Assembly: GCF_040703125.1 (NCBI RefSeq) | Contig: NZ_CP160035.1 | Location: 558,001-622,000, forward strand | DNA: 64,000 nucleotides | Source: Flavobacterium ovatum | GTDB taxonomy: Bacteria; Bacteroidota; Bacteroidia; Flavobacteriales; Flavobacteriaceae | Direction of reading: 5' to 3' | In this document: piece after piece, positions 27,296 to 37,367 of the stretch | Position numbering within the stretch: position 1 is the stretch's first letter | Layout of the letters: the number at the start of each line of letters is the position of its first letter | Program-made: the position numbers and the translations under genes | The notes under the pieces: generated by a model | The model's input: the letters and a program-made list of their open reading frames with translations, nothing else | Database searches by the model: none | What the model was told of the DNA's origin: nothing

Positions 27296-28588
27296 ATGAA
27301 ATACCATTCTATAGATTCAAATTTATTCATAAAAAATCGCAAGAAATTTGCGGCCCAAATGAAACCCAATAGCATTGCCGTTTTCAACTCCAATGACATT
27401 TATCCCGTAAGCGCTGACAGTACACTGCCCTTTGCACAACACCGTGACATCTTTTACCTCTCAGGAATTGATCAAGAAGAAAGCATCTTATTACTTTTCC
27501 CTGATGCTCCTTACGAGAATCAAAAGGAAATGTTATTTCTCAAAGAAACCAACGAACATATCGCCATTTGGGAAGGTGCTAAACTTAATAAGGAACAAGC
27601 TTTTACTGTTTCTGGAATCAAAACCGTGCATTGGTTGCAAAATTTCGAAAAAGTGTTAGCAGAGCTAATGTCCTATTGTGACACTATTTATATCAACACC
27701 AATGAACATTACCGCGCCACGATTGAAACCGAAACACGCGAAGCCCGTTTTGTAAAATGGTGGAAAGACAAATATCCTGCGCACACTGTAGCCAAAAGCA
27801 ATCCTATTTTGCAACGCCTCCGCTCTGTAAAAGAAACCGAAGAAATTGACCTTATTCAGAACGCTTGTAATATTACCGAAAAAGGATTCCGACGCATCTT
27901 GCCCTTTGTAAAACCGGGTGTAATGGAATACGAAATCGAAGCCGAACTAATTCATGAGTTCATTCGCAATCGTTCCAAAGGATTTGCTTATACGCCCATC
28001 ATCGCTTCAGGAAATAGCGCCAATGTGTTGCATTACATCGAAAATAACAAAACCTGCAACGCTGGCGAATTAATATTAATGGATGTAGCCGCAGAATATG
28101 CCAATTATTCTAGCGATTTAACCCGAACTATCCCCGTTTCTGGACGTTATTCCGATAGACAAAAAGCGGTTTACAATGCTGTTTTACGTGTCAAAAACGA
28201 AGCAACTAAAATGCTAACACCCGGCACACTTTGGAAAGAATACCAAGCTGAAGTAGGTGAAATAATGACCTCCGAATTACTAGGTTTGGGATTAATTGAC
28301 AAAGCCGAAGTGCAAATCGAAAACCCAGAATGGCCCGCTTACAAAAAATATTTCATGCACGGCACCTCACACCACATGGGACTCGATACCCACGATTACG
28401 GAATTTTAACCGAACCTATGCAAGCCAATATGGTCTTTACCGTTGAGCCTGGAATCTACATTCCCGAAGAAGGTTTCGGCATCCGAATTGAGGATAATGT
28501 AGTCGTTCAAGAAAGCGGAGAACCTATTAACCTCATGAAAAACATACCAATTGAAGTGGAAGAAATCGAGAGTTTGATGAATTCGTAA
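27296..28588 (+). CDS. pepP: Xaa-Pro aminopeptidase (aminopeptidase P)
   Basis: A 430-residue metallopeptidase of the M24B family that removes N-terminal residues preceding proline. The N-terminal half is the creatinase-like domain (LPFAQHRDIFYLSGI). The pita-bread catalytic domain has the five metal ligands in LILMDVAAEYANYSSDLTRTIP (two Asp), HGTSHHMGLDTHD (His), FTVEPGIYIPEE (Glu) and GFGIRIEDNVVV (Glu). Full length. It is likely cytoplasmic, with no signal peptide visible. Confidence 0.94.
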   Translation: MKYHSIDSNLFIKNRKKFAAQMKPNSIAVFNSNDIYPVSADSTLPFAQHRDIFYLSGIDQEESILLLFPDAPYENQKEMLFLKETNEHIAIWEGAKLNKEQAFTVSGIKTVHWLQNFEKVLAELMSYCDTIYINTNEHYRATIETETREARFVKWWKDKYPAHTVAKSNPILQRLRSVKETEEIDLIQNACNITEKGFRRILPFVKPGVMEYEIEAELIHEFIRNRSKGFAYTPIIASGNSANVLHYIENNKTCNAGELILMDVAAEYANYSSDLTRTIPVSGRYSDRQKAVYNAVLRVKNEATKMLTPGTLWKEYQAEVGEIMTSELLGLGLIDKAEVQIENPEWPAYKKYFMHGTSHHMGLDTHDYGILTEPMQANMVFTVEPGIYIPEEGFGIRIEDNVVVQESGEPINLMKNIPIEVEEIESLMNS

Positions 28589-28900
28589 ACAAGAAAATAG
28601 AAAACAGAGAATAGAATATAGAAAATAGACGACCCAGATGGAGTCGTCTATTTTTTTTAGGAGCAGAAATATTCATTTTCATAACAAATATTCGTCCCGC
28701 TATCCATTACAATCTCTAGTTTTTGCTACCGCAACACTAGAGGATTTTCATTGCTATCGGGGCTATAATAAACTTTCTATTTTCATAACTACAATTTACC
28801 AAACTGTTAAATCGATGCAAAGGAACTTTTCTAATTTTCAAAAAGGCGGTATCTTTTCCCTTCAAATAAAAACAACATTTACAGTTTAAAAAATAGCATT
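28589..28900. repeat. Spacer: heptad array, terminator and an interspersed repeat on the minus strand
   Basis: 28592-28633 is a 7-bp-period array of AGAnnnn units. It runs into a hairpin terminator TAGACGAC/GTCGTCTA with a long T run (28622-28658). From 28692 to 28764 lies the complement of the AGCCCCGAT repeat seen at 6201. The open frame across 28638-28889 is not a gene. Confidence 0.65.
28622..28658 (+). terminator. Terminator after pepP
   Basis: AAAATAGACGAC pairs with GTCGTCTATTTT around a 9-base loop and continues in T residues. Confidence 0.8.
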
Positions 28901-29701
28901 ATGCAAGCACACGAAATAGATTACGCCATTTTTGGCGAAGAAATGCAGTACGTAGAAATCGAACTCGACCCACAAGAAATTGTCATAGCCGAGGCAGGCA
29001 GTTTTATGATGATGGACAACAATATCCAAATGCAAACTATTTTTGGAGACGGTTCTGACCACCAGTCAGGGATTTTCGGCAAATTACTTAGTGCCGGAAA
29101 ACGAGTCCTCACAGGCGAAAGTTTGTTTATGACGGCTTTCATCAATCAAAACAATAACAAAAGTAAGGTTTCTTTTGCCGCTCCTTATCCCGGAAAAATA
29201 TTGGCGATAGATTTGCGCCAACACCAAGGAAAATTCATTTGTCAAAAAACTGCTTTCCTCTGTGCCGCCAAAGGCGTTTCTATCGGAATAGAATTCTCCA
29301 AAAAACTAGGAAGAGGCTTTTTTGGAGGCGAAGGATTCATCATGACCAAAATCGAAGGAGACGGTCTGGCATTTATACATTCCGGCGGAACTTTAGCCAA
29401 AAAAGAACTGCAAGCCGGAGAAATTCTAAAAGTAGACACGGGTTGTATCGTAGGTTTCACCAAAGATGTGGATTATGATATTGAATTCATAGGCGGAATC
29501 AAAAACTCCATTTTTGGAGGCGAAGGATTATTCTACGCCACACTTCGTGGTCCCGGAACGGTTTTCGTGCAATCACTTCCCTTCTCTCGACTGGCCGACA
29601 GAATAATTGCATCAGCACCAAAATCTGGCGGAAGTAGCCGTGACGAAGGTAGTTTACTTGGAGGTTTAGGAAATTTATTGGATGGCGATAATCGGTTTTA
29701 A
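28901..29701 (+). CDS. AIM24/TIGR00266 family protein
   Basis: A 266-residue all-beta protein of the AIM24 family, recognised by repeated Gly-rich strands such as [35 protein letters not shown] and [25 protein letters not shown]. Bacterial members have no assigned reaction; a mitochondrial relative affects membrane organisation. No signal peptide or membrane segment. A hairpin of 11 bp (29706-29716 with 29730-29740) follows the stop. Confidence 0.88.
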   Translation: MQAHEIDYAIFGEEMQYVEIELDPQEIVIAEAGSFMMMDNNIQMQTIFGDGSDHQSGIFGKLLSAGKRVLTGESLFMTAFINQNNNKSKVSFAAPYPGKILAIDLRQHQGKFICQKTAFLCAAKGVSIGIEFSKKLGRGFFGGEGFIMTKIEGDGLAFIHSGGTLAKKELQAGEILKVDTGCIVGFTKDVDYDIEFIGGIKNSIFGGEGLFYATLRGPGTVFVQSLPFSRLADRIIASAPKSGGSSRDEGSLLGGLGNLLDGDNRF

Positions 29702-29770
29702 CGACGAGTCCTTCGAAGGCTTTAAACCATCGAAGGACTCCCTATTTAAATTTCAACTATTTTATTATCG

Positions 29771-30211
29771 CTACACTTTCTTAATCACATAAGTGACAAT
29801 TCCCCAAAGGATGAATTGGTTTTCTTCAGTGACTTTTATGGGACTGTATTCGGGGTTTTCAGGCAGGAGATAAAGGCAATCTTTTTCGACTTTTAGGCGT
29901 TTGACGGTGAATTCGCCATCGACAAAACAAATGGCGATGGCATTATCTTTGGGCTGTAGACTGCGATCTACGATGAGTACATCTTGGTCGTTAATTCCAG
30001 CATCAATCATTGAATTTCCTCGTACTTTGATGTAAAAAGTAGCCAAAGGATTTTCGCTCAACTCCTTATTGAGGTCAATATTGTTTTCCATAAAGTCGGC
30101 CGCAGGGGAAGGGAATCCTGCCGAAACACCTTCGGAAATAAACGGGATTCGCAGTTTACTTTCAAAATCAGGTTTGAAAAAACTAAGTTTGGTCGGTTTC
30201 TTTATTGGCAT
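29771..30211 (-). CDS. umuD: UmuD-like autoproteolytic subunit (S24 peptidase)
   Basis: A 146-residue LexA-fold protease. The probable cleavage site is A31-G32 (GVSAGFPSPA), the catalytic serine S67 (RGNSMIDAG) and the lysine K104 (FTVKRLKV), spaced as in UmuD. Self-cleavage would produce UmuD', which activates UmuC for translesion synthesis. Its ATG overlaps the stop of umuC by 10 bases, so it is translated after umuC, the reverse of the classical umuDC order. Confidence 0.93.
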   Translation of the reverse strand: MPIKKPTKLSFFKPDFESKLRIPFISEGVSAGFPSPAADFMENNIDLNKELSENPLATFYIKVRGNSMIDAGINDQDVLIVDRSLQPKDNAIAICFVDGEFTVKRLKVEKDCLYLLPENPEYSPIKVTEENQFILWGIVTYVIKKV

Positions 30212-31476
30212 TTTATTTCGAGAATATCTTTATAATCAGTGGTGAATTTTTTGGACAAATAATTTTGATTCATGTCCCAAGTCAATTTCAAATTCTGTGA
30301 GCCCAATTTTATTTTGGCATTTCCCATTTTGCTATTGAGTTGGTCAATGGTTAACATCAAAGCTTGGTGTTTGGGATTTTCTTCCTCAAACAATTGAAAT
30401 TGCTTTTTGTCTTGGTCAATGAGTTCGGTTACGATTACGCCCGCTTTTTTGAACTTAAGGTGTTCGTTTCCTTTGTGTAATTCTTTTAGCAAGGCCACCG
30501 CAGTATTAGCGATCGTGATGCTGGAGTTGGTTGCATAAGGCAAAGTCACCGCTTTATTGAAATAATATTTGGTGGTTTCTATTTTATACTTATCAATCAC
30601 GAGCATAACGATTATGGTATGGCAACAGGATTTTTGTCTTCTTAGCTTTTCGGCACAAACGGTCGCGAATGTAGTTAGTCGTTCTCGTAGCAAATCATAA
30701 TCGGAGATTTGTTTAGGAAAACTTCTAGTAATGGAAATACTTTTCTTTTGATCTGAAATGGGTTCTAAATCCAATACTGACTTTCCTTCTAGCTCATATT
30801 TGAGTCGCATACCTATGACTCCCATTTCTCTTTTGACCCAAGCTTCGTGTCTGGGTTCTATAAAATCTAATGCGGTGTTGATGTTGCGAAGTTTTGCTTT
30901 TTTGGCCCACCGATTTCCAATACCCCAAACGTCTTCAATTTTTGTCCACTGGAGTGCTTTGATTCGTTTTTCATCAGTGTCTATGACATAAACTCCCGCG
31001 GTACGTTCTTGAAATTTCTTCGCAATTTTGTTCGCGACTTTTGACAAAGCTTTGGTAGGCGCATACCCCACGCATATAGGAATGCCGACCCATTTTTTGA
31101 TCTGCTTTTTCATTTGAACACCGTAGTCATGAAAATCATCTATCTGCATGCCGTCAAAATTCAGAAATGCTTCGTCAATGCTATAAATTTCAGCATTAGG
31201 ACTATACTGAGATAGAATAGCCATTACGCGATGGCTTAGATTGCCATACAATGCATAATTTGAGGAGAATACTTTTATATTTTTCTCTTTGATAAGGGCT
31301 TTTATTTGAAAAGCTGGAGCCCCCATGGGAACACCAACGGCTTTTGCTTCATCACTTCGAGAGATTACGCAACCATCGTTATTAGACAATATTACAACGG
31401 GTTTTCCAACGAATTCTGGCTGGAAAACGCGCTCACAGGAGGCATAAAAATTATTACAATCGACTAACGCATACAT
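30202..31476 (-). CDS. umuC: Y-family DNA polymerase V catalytic subunit UmuC
   Basis: A 424-residue translesion polymerase. Active-site acidic residues are in MYALVDCNNFYASCERVF (D6) and EIYSIDEAFLNFDG; a helix-hairpin-helix region (KIEDVWGIGNRWAKK) follows, then the little-finger domain and a C-terminal segment for UmuD' and clamp contact. It comes first in a umuC-umuD operon. A perfect ATTACGTAAT palindrome lies 9 bases upstream of the start. Confidence 0.94.
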   Translation of the reverse strand: MYALVDCNNFYASCERVFQPEFVGKPVVILSNNDGCVISRSDEAKAVGVPMGAPAFQIKALIKEKNIKVFSSNYALYGNLSHRVMAILSQYSPNAEIYSIDEAFLNFDGMQIDDFHDYGVQMKKQIKKWVGIPICVGYAPTKALSKVANKIAKKFQERTAGVYVIDTDEKRIKALQWTKIEDVWGIGNRWAKKAKLRNINTALDFIEPRHEAWVKREMGVIGMRLKYELEGKSVLDLEPISDQKKSISITRSFPKQISDYDLLRERLTTFATVCAEKLRRQKSCCHTIIVMLVIDKYKIETTKYYFNKAVTLPYATNSSITIANTAVALLKELHKGNEHLKFKKAGVIVTELIDQDKKQFQLFEEENPKHQALMLTIDQLNSKMGNAKIKLGSQNLKLTWDMNQNYLSKKFTTDYKDILEIKCQ

Positions 31477-31484
31477 CTAACAAA

Positions 31485-31494
31485 ATTACGTAAT
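31485..31494. promoter_or_regulatory. ATTACGTAAT palindrome upstream of umuC
   Basis: A 10-bp perfect palindrome immediately before the umuC start codon, where a repressor could block the operon. No E. coli-type LexA box is seen. Operator function is inference. Confidence 0.3.
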
Positions 31495-31842
31495 ATTTAG
31501 AAACTGGTTTTCTGCACTAGAAGGTATTTTGGTGATTGTTGATAAATAGACAAGATTGGGATTTATAAATTGGTTTTCAATGAAGTACGATGCCCTGCCC
31601 CAGACAGGAACGGCAGCCCTGACTGAAAAACGCTATTTTTTTTCGGGAGTAGCTGAGCGACCGAAGGAAGCTCCTGCTACGACCTAGCAAAAAAAGCGTT
31701 TTGATGGAGGGCTATAGTAGATGGCTGGAATAGGCCTTGAAAAACTATTGTTATTAAATGGAGAATAACTTTTGGAAGTCGTTTGTTTTACCAAAAAATT
31801 AAAATTCTAAATTTGCCACCGAGTCACTTTTAATCTACAGTA
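31495..31842. repeat. Spacer with an interspersed repeat (31586-31726)
   Basis: No gene. The element starts TGCCCTGCCCCAGACAGGAACGG, a variant of the AGCCCCGATAGGAGCGG start seen at 40734. It carries an inverted repeat with outer arms AAAAACGCT (from 31626) and AGCGTTTT (to 31702) around a GC-richer core. The promoter of the following hydrolase gene lies at its right end. Confidence 0.6.
31784..31815 (+). promoter_or_regulatory. Promoter of the hydrolase gene
   Basis: TTG (31784-31786), 21-base spacer and TAAATTTG (31808-31815) match the Bacteroidota -33/-7 consensus, 27 bases before the TTG start codon. Confidence 0.6.
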
Positions 31843-32625
31843 TTGAACCAAATTCAGCACAAAAACACGAATATTTTTTATACCGATTCCGGCAAGGGAA
31901 CGGCGATTGTTTTGTTACACGGTTTTTTAGAAAACCAGAAAATGTGGGATGCTTTTATGCCTGAATTTTTGACAAAAAACCGCGTGATTACCATTGATTT
32001 ATTGGGTCATGGCGAGACGGAATGCATGGGTTATATCCACACGATGGAGGATAATGCGGAGGCCGTACATGCAGTGCTAATTCAATTGCGGATACGAAAA
32101 GTAATTTTGGTAGGGCATTCTATGGGCGGTTATGTCGCGCTGGCTTTTGCTGAATTGTTCCCCAATATGGTCAAAGGTTTAGTGTTACTCAACTCAACTT
32201 CTAGAGCGGACAGTGAAGAGCGTAAAGTCAATCGCGACCGAGCTATTAAGGCGGTAAAACAGTCGTATGTGAATTTTATTTCTCTTTCGATTGCTAATTT
32301 ATTCTGCGAAGGGAACCGAGAACGCCTTGTAAACGAAATCGAAATTGTAAAGAAAGAAGCTCTGCGAACGCCTCTTCAAGGTATTGTGGCTTCTCTTGAA
32401 GGAATGAAAACACGTATTGACCGTGAGGTTTTATTGCACTTGACGCCTTACCCAAAAATGTTGATTCTAGGCGAGAAAGACCCTGTGCTTCCGTATGAAG
32501 AAACCAAATCACAAATTAAAGAAACACAAGTCCAATTGGTTACTTTCGCTGATGGCCACATGAGCACAATTGAAAACCAAACTGAGGTGACAACGGTTTT
32601 ACAGAAGTTTTTTAAAAACATTTGA
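31843..32625 (+). CDS. Alpha/beta hydrolase
   Basis: A 260-residue alpha/beta hydrolase with oxyanion loop VLLHGFLENQ, nucleophile elbow VGHSMGGYVA (Ser near 92), a late acid in ILGEKDPVLP and catalytic His in DGHMSTIE. Its substrate is unknown; the fold covers esterases, lipases and C-C hydrolases. Translation appears to begin at TTG 31843: no ATG is available until residue 34, which would remove the first strands and the oxyanion loop, and the promoter position agrees. Confidence 0.85.
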   Translation: MNQIQHKNTNIFYTDSGKGTAIVLLHGFLENQKMWDAFMPEFLTKNRVITIDLLGHGETECMGYIHTMEDNAEAVHAVLIQLRIRKVILVGHSMGGYVALAFAELFPNMVKGLVLLNSTSRADSEERKVNRDRAIKAVKQSYVNFISLSIANLFCEGNRERLVNEIEIVKKEALRTPLQGIVASLEGMKTRIDREVLLHLTPYPKMLILGEKDPVLPYEETKSQIKETQVQLVTFADGHMSTIENQTEVTTVLQKFFKNI

Positions 32626-32721
32626 AAAAAATCAAAGGTCAATTCCAAAAGTCAAAGATCAATTTCCAAAATCAATGACAATACCTTGCACACTTAGAAA
32701 AACTTTACCGTATTTATATTA

Positions 32722-32827
32722 AATCAAAAATCGTTAATCTTAAATCCTTGTGAACCTTGCGAAACCTTTGCACACTTTGCGGTTAAATCACAAATCGTTA
32801 ATCGCCAATCGTTAATCAGAAATCCTT
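32722..32827 (+). repeat. AATCnnn heptad arrays before the end of addB
   Basis: Four heptamers of form AATCnnn (32722-32749), a non-repeat interval, then six (32786-32827), ending exactly at the addB stop codon. The gap from 32626 also has 20-21-bp repeats of TCAAAGRTCAATTYCCAAAA type. Confidence 0.75.
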
Positions 32828-35590
32828 CTAAACCTTCTCCTCAAACGCTATATTTTCATCCAGTATTTCTCCCAGCAACAACACAATCTGCTCTAAGAAA
32901 TTTTCCATAATGAGCGCATCGATTTTGTAATTATCTATTTTTCCATCTTTGAAATTAAAAGGCAAGAAACCCGACTTTAGGTTTTTGAACGATATAATTC
33001 CCGCTTCGATCGATTTGTCTCCTGCGTGTTGCTCGTACATGAAGGCATATGCCAAGACTTGAATGATTTTGTCGTGTTTGATTTCATCAATCAATCCGTT
33101 CCATGATTTTAGGGTAACAGATGATTTCTCCACTTTTCCTGTTTTGTAATCAATGATGCGAATGGTTCCGTTGCGTTCTTCGATTCTATCTACGTTTCCT
33201 TTGATCAATACCGGAAACGGCAATAATGGATGTTCTAGCAGGCGTTGAAAAGTAGTTTCGAGCGCAATAATCTTGATGGCGTCACCTGCTTTAATACTTT
33301 CTAATTCTACTTTCAAGAAATTAGAGACATTGCGTTTGGCTACTTCAAAAGCTAAAAGGTTACGTCCTTTTTTTATTTCGCCTTCTTTGTAAACGATTTT
33401 AAATTGCTTTAAAACTTCTCCATCAATCAGTTTAAAAGCATTCAAAATATCAGATTCTGAAACAAACTTCCCAACAAAAGGGTCGTACAATGCTTTTAAT
33501 GTTTCATGAATAATGGTACCCAAAGTATTCAAAGCTATATTCTCCTCCACTTCCTCCACTTCGCGAATGCGTACGATTTTCTGAAAGTAAAACTGCATTG
33601 GATTCCGAATATAACTCGTCAATGCCGATGGTGAAAAACCAACTTTGGCAATTTCCCGCAAGCGTTCCATTACCAAAGGAGATTTCTCAACCACCATAGG
33701 CGTATAAGCCGTTTCAGGTACGACCGCATTATAAATTTCTTGCGTTAAACTATGTTTATCCTGTTTTTCAACTTCAAGTTGGGTGATAAAACGGCTACGC
33801 TCCCCTGCGTCAAGACCATCACTTTCAGTATTATACAACAAATACACGTTTTTAGCTCGTTGTAATAAATGGTAAAAGTGATAGGTATAAATGGCATCTT
33901 TTTCTTTGAAAGTAGGCAATCCCAATTCGCGTTTCACATCATACGGGATAAAGGAATTTTGCGATTTTCCCGCGGGAAATTTCCCTTCATTCATAGAGGT
34001 TACAATCACGGTTTCAAAATCAAGGACACGACTTTCTAGTACTCCCATGATTTGCAAACCATTCAAAGGCTCGCCCTCAAAAGAAACCTCAGCCAAATCA
34101 ATGATTTGCTTGTAAATTGCATGAAGTGTATCTATTTTATCAATATCGGGATGTGCGGTGTAATAATTAATAAGTTTGTTGATGACTTTGAAAATCGCAT
34201 AGACAAAGGATTTTGTGATTTTTTCTTCTTCACTGTCATTACTCAAATTATTTTTGATGGTAATCAGCAATTCTGAAACGGATTCTAATACTGCTACAGA
34301 GGCATTTTCCCATTTTCGGAATAAGAGCAAAAACAAATCGGTGGGGTTTTGGTTTAAGTCGATTACTTTTTGATGGGTAATAAACGTATAATTATTCTCA
34401 TTGATGATTTTGACCAACTTGGTCGTTCCTGCATAAGGTTCTACCAAAGGATGCGTCAAAATATCGAGTACATCTTTGTAATAGAACACATAATTTTTAG
34501 CATTTCGAGACAAAGCATTGGTGTGCATTTTGAATAATTTGGCAATCAAAATTTGCGCTGGATTGTTTTTACCCGAATAACCCATGGTAATATTCAAAGC
34601 ACCAACACTCGCTGGCAAAGCATACAGTAGTGGAATCAAAACATTCTCTTCACCCAAAACCACAGCCACTTTATCTAAAGAAGCAGTTGGATTCTCTTCA
34701 ATGATTTTTTCGATAATACTACCCGCAATTTTGGCTTGCCCAATGGTTTTTGGAGTACCAATGACTTGAATATTTTTGGTTTGCGAAAACTCATCTACAA
34801 TCCATTCAAAAGGATTGGTTTTATAGTGTTTCCACGAACTTTTGAAACGTCTTATAAACAAACCCGCATCATGATAGGGGTCATTTAGAAAAGTTTGATC
34901 GGCATCCCAAAGGATTTCTGCTTTATCAACGGCAATCAATTGTTGGATAATTTTTTCTTCGGACGCATTCAACGCATTGAAACCTGCAAAAAAGAAAAAA
35001 TCGCCATTTTTTGTATTCGAAAATGGAACAAGGTTGTTTACTGCTTCTCGGTATATTAACCCCTGATAGCCTATTTTTTTGGATAACAAATGAGTATAGA
35101 GTGACTCATAATACTTAGGAAGTAATTTCCAAAAATCAATATAGTTTTCTAATAATTGAGTTTTGTTTTCGACTTCAATCCCCCATTTCTTTATGTCTTC
35201 AATGTCTTTTAGGTAAGACAGAACATGTTTGGGGTCGAGTAGATAGCGATCAATCTCATTGAAATCTTGCAAAAGTGTTTTGGCCCAATTGGCAAAAAGC
35301 TCAAATGACTGTTGTTGTGATTTCTCTGTAATGGACAAATAGACTTCATAAAACTCAAATAACAAAGCAATCGAATCAATAGAACGAATGCCTGCAATAT
35401 CTTGAATAAAATCTTCAATACTAATGATTTTAGGCGCACGAATATTGGTGTTGATTTGTTTTTTTAGCGCTTCTAATAAAAACACTTTAGCTCTTTTATT
35501 GGGTAAAACAATTGTTGTATGGTTAAATTGTTCTTTGTTTTTACTCAATAAATGAGAAGCAATTTTATCTAAAAATGTAATATTTGTCAT
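32828..35590 (-). CDS. addB: AddB/RexB-like PD-(D/E)XK nuclease of a RecB-type repair complex
   Basis: A 920-residue protein with a degenerate helicase N-terminal half (VLPNKRAKVFLLEAL in place of a true Walker A) and a C-terminal nuclease of the PD-(D/E)XK type (GNVDRIEERNGTIRIIDYKTGK, about 810-830). That is the AddB layout: structural helicase domain and single-strand nuclease. No iron-sulfur cysteine cluster is visible, unlike Bacillus AddB. It presumably partners the AddA-like protein encoded beyond ompA for double-strand break processing. Confidence 0.85.
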   Translation of the reverse strand: MTNITFLDKIASHLLSKNKEQFNHTTIVLPNKRAKVFLLEALKKQINTNIRAPKIISIEDFIQDIAGIRSIDSIALLFEFYEVYLSITEKSQQQSFELFANWAKTLLQDFNEIDRYLLDPKHVLSYLKDIEDIKKWGIEVENKTQLLENYIDFWKLLPKYYESLYTHLLSKKIGYQGLIYREAVNNLVPFSNTKNGDFFFFAGFNALNASEEKIIQQLIAVDKAEILWDADQTFLNDPYHDAGLFIRRFKSSWKHYKTNPFEWIVDEFSQTKNIQVIGTPKTIGQAKIAGSIIEKIIEENPTASLDKVAVVLGEENVLIPLLYALPASVGALNITMGYSGKNNPAQILIAKLFKMHTNALSRNAKNYVFYYKDVLDILTHPLVEPYAGTTKLVKIINENNYTFITHQKVIDLNQNPTDLFLLLFRKWENASVAVLESVSELLITIKNNLSNDSEEEKITKSFVYAIFKVINKLINYYTAHPDIDKIDTLHAIYKQIIDLAEVSFEGEPLNGLQIMGVLESRVLDFETVIVTSMNEGKFPAGKSQNSFIPYDVKRELGLPTFKEKDAIYTYHFYHLLQRAKNVYLLYNTESDGLDAGERSRFITQLEVEKQDKHSLTQEIYNAVVPETAYTPMVVEKSPLVMERLREIAKVGFSPSALTSYIRNPMQFYFQKIVRIREVEEVEENIALNTLGTIIHETLKALYDPFVGKFVSESDILNAFKLIDGEVLKQFKIVYKEGEIKKGRNLLAFEVAKRNVSNFLKVELESIKAGDAIKIIALETTFQRLLEHPLLPFPVLIKGNVDRIEERNGTIRIIDYKTGKVEKSSVTLKSWNGLIDEIKHDKIIQVLAYAFMYEQHAGDKSIEAGIISFKNLKSGFLPFNFKDGKIDNYKIDALIMENFLEQIVLLLGEILDENIAFEEKV

Positions 35591-35600
35591 TCTATAAAAA

Positions 35601-35633
35601 TAAAAAAACGCCCCGAATTATCGGGGCGTTTTC
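35601..35633 (-). terminator. Terminator after ompA
   Basis: A 12-bp perfect stem AAAACGCCCCGA/TCGGGGCGTTTT with 4-base loop; on the minus strand it runs into T residues. It separates ompA from addB. Confidence 0.88.
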
Positions 35634-35653
35634 AATATTTATTTTGAATAAAA

Positions 35654-37075
35654 TTATTTTACTAAAATAACTTCTGTTCTTCTATTTTGAGCTTTACCAG
35701 CAGCAGTTTTATTAGTTGCAACAGGTTTAGTTTCACCAAAACCTACAGCAGATAAATTACTAGCTTTTACACCTCTTTCGATTAAAGCATCTTTTACAGC
35801 GTTTGCTCTATCTTCAGAAAGTTTTTGGTTAGAAGCATCTGAACCATCACTATCCGTGTGCCCTTCAATACTAAATTTAGCGTTTGGATATTTTTTAATG
35901 ATATTAGTAATAGCATCTAATCTTACTGGAACATCAGAAGATTTGAAAGTTGATTGACCAGAGTTAAAGAAAACTGATCTAGCTTCCATTTTAATACTTT
36001 GAAGCACTTCAGCAGTTACTTCTGGGCATCCTTTGTTGCTTTTTGGACCAGCTACGTTTGGACACTCATCATCTTTGTCTAATACACCATCATTATCAGT
36101 GTCTGGCCATGGACATCCACCATTAGCTTTTTCTCCTTTTACTTTAGGACATTTATCATCTTTATCAGCTATCCCATCTCCATCAGCATCTGGACAACCT
36201 TTTAACGCTTTTAATCCAGCTTCTTTTGGACAAGCATCATCTGCATCAGTAACACCGTCACCGTCAGCATCTGGACAACCATTCAAAGCAGCAATACCAG
36301 CAACATCTGGACAAGCATCATCTTTGTCAGCAATTCCATCTCCGTCAGTATCAGGACAACCGTTAAATTGTTTCAATCCTTTTACATCTGGACAAGCATC
36401 TTGTTTATCATAAATACCATCTCCATCAGTATCTTTTCCTCCAAATTTGAAAGTAAGACCTACTGAATGTAAGAAATGACCTGGTGCATCAGGAACACCA
36501 CCACCATCTACTCTGTCTCCTCCTAAAATAGAAGCGCCTTTATAGGTAGTTCCAACAGATAAACCAACAACATCTGAAAACCAGAAATTCACTCCAGCTC
36601 CTAAGTTAATAGTTCCAAAACTGCTATCCCCTAAGAAAGTATAACCTCCACCTAAACTTAAGTTAGGATCAATTACTTTAGATTTAATTGCATTCATAAA
36701 ACTGTATTTTACAGCTCCATCAACTCCATAATACATTAAATCTCCAGGGTTTGAAGTCACATAGTTTCCTCCAGTATATTTTACAAATTTTTCAATTTTG
36801 TTTACCGATCCCTGAACTCCAACACTAAAATTATTCCCAACAGATCTAGCCACTCCAATGTATGAGATAGAAGGAAGGATATTCCAATTATCTTTTACTT
36901 TAAAAGCTTGAGAAATACTATTGTCAAGAAATCCTTTGTGTCCACCAGCACTAACTCTGGTATCTACTGCATTTACCCCAAACGACACTGCCCATGGGTT
37001 ATTACCGTCTTGCGCTTGAGATGTCAATCCCGATACCATCAATACAGTAACTAAAAATTTGTTAAGATGTTTCAT
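35654..37075 (-). CDS. OmpA family outer-membrane protein with thrombospondin type 3 repeats
   Basis: A 473-residue porin-like protein. It has a signal peptide ([22 protein letters not shown]), an N-terminal beta-barrel (about 25-220), five or six calcium-binding DTDGDGI-type thrombospondin-3 repeats (about 217-350) and a C-terminal OmpA/MotB peptidoglycan-binding domain with [11 protein letters not shown] and [10 protein letters not shown]. It links outer membrane and cell wall. It has its own consensus promoter and a strong terminator, so it is a separate, probably highly expressed unit between the two repair genes. Confidence 0.93.
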   Translation of the reverse strand: MKHLNKFLVTVLMVSGLTSQAQDGNNPWAVSFGVNAVDTRVSAGGHKGFLDNSISQAFKVKDNWNILPSISYIGVARSVGNNFSVGVQGSVNKIEKFVKYTGGNYVTSNPGDLMYYGVDGAVKYSFMNAIKSKVIDPNLSLGGGYTFLGDSSFGTINLGAGVNFWFSDVVGLSVGTTYKGASILGGDRVDGGGVPDAPGHFLHSVGLTFKFGGKDTDGDGIYDKQDACPDVKGLKQFNGCPDTDGDGIADKDDACPDVAGIAALNGCPDADGDGVTDADDACPKEAGLKALKGCPDADGDGIADKDDKCPKVKGEKANGGCPWPDTDNDGVLDKDDECPNVAGPKSNKGCPEVTAEVLQSIKMEARSVFFNSGQSTFKSSDVPVRLDAITNIIKKYPNAKFSIEGHTDSDGSDASNQKLSEDRANAVKDALIERGVKASNLSAVGFGETKPVATNKTAAGKAQNRRTEVILVK

Positions 37076-37112
37076 ACTTATTTATTTTAATTACAATTTA
37101 GTTAATTACTAA

Positions 37113-37142
37113 CAAAAGTAATAAGTAAATTTTTAACAACAA
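37113..37142 (-). promoter_or_regulatory. Promoter of ompA
   Basis: On the minus strand TACTTTTG (37113-37120) as -7 box and TTG (37140-37142, within GTTTTG) 19 bases upstream; 37 bases before the ATG. Confidence 0.62.
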
Positions 37143-37367
37143 AACAGAATGTTAAAAAAAACCCATTAATAAACATATAAATCACATATTTTATATTATT
37201 TAATTATTTTAAAATCAAAAAGAAGTACAATTATTCAGAAAAAACACTATCTCAATGTAAATTCAATAGTATTATCAAATGTATCAATCTGAATAAACAT
37301 TCTATTTACACCCTACTAAACGCATTCTGAATTCAGAAAAATAATTTAGACAGCACTCTTAACATAA

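Noticed and set aside
28638..28889. 83-codon open frame
   Set aside because: It overlaps the terminator and the complement of the AGCCCCGAT repeat; not protein-like.
36033..36413. Repetitive open frame and CRISPR-like periodicity inside ompA
   Set aside because: The periodicity is the thrombospondin-3 DTDGDGI coding repeat on the other strand; there are no unique spacers.
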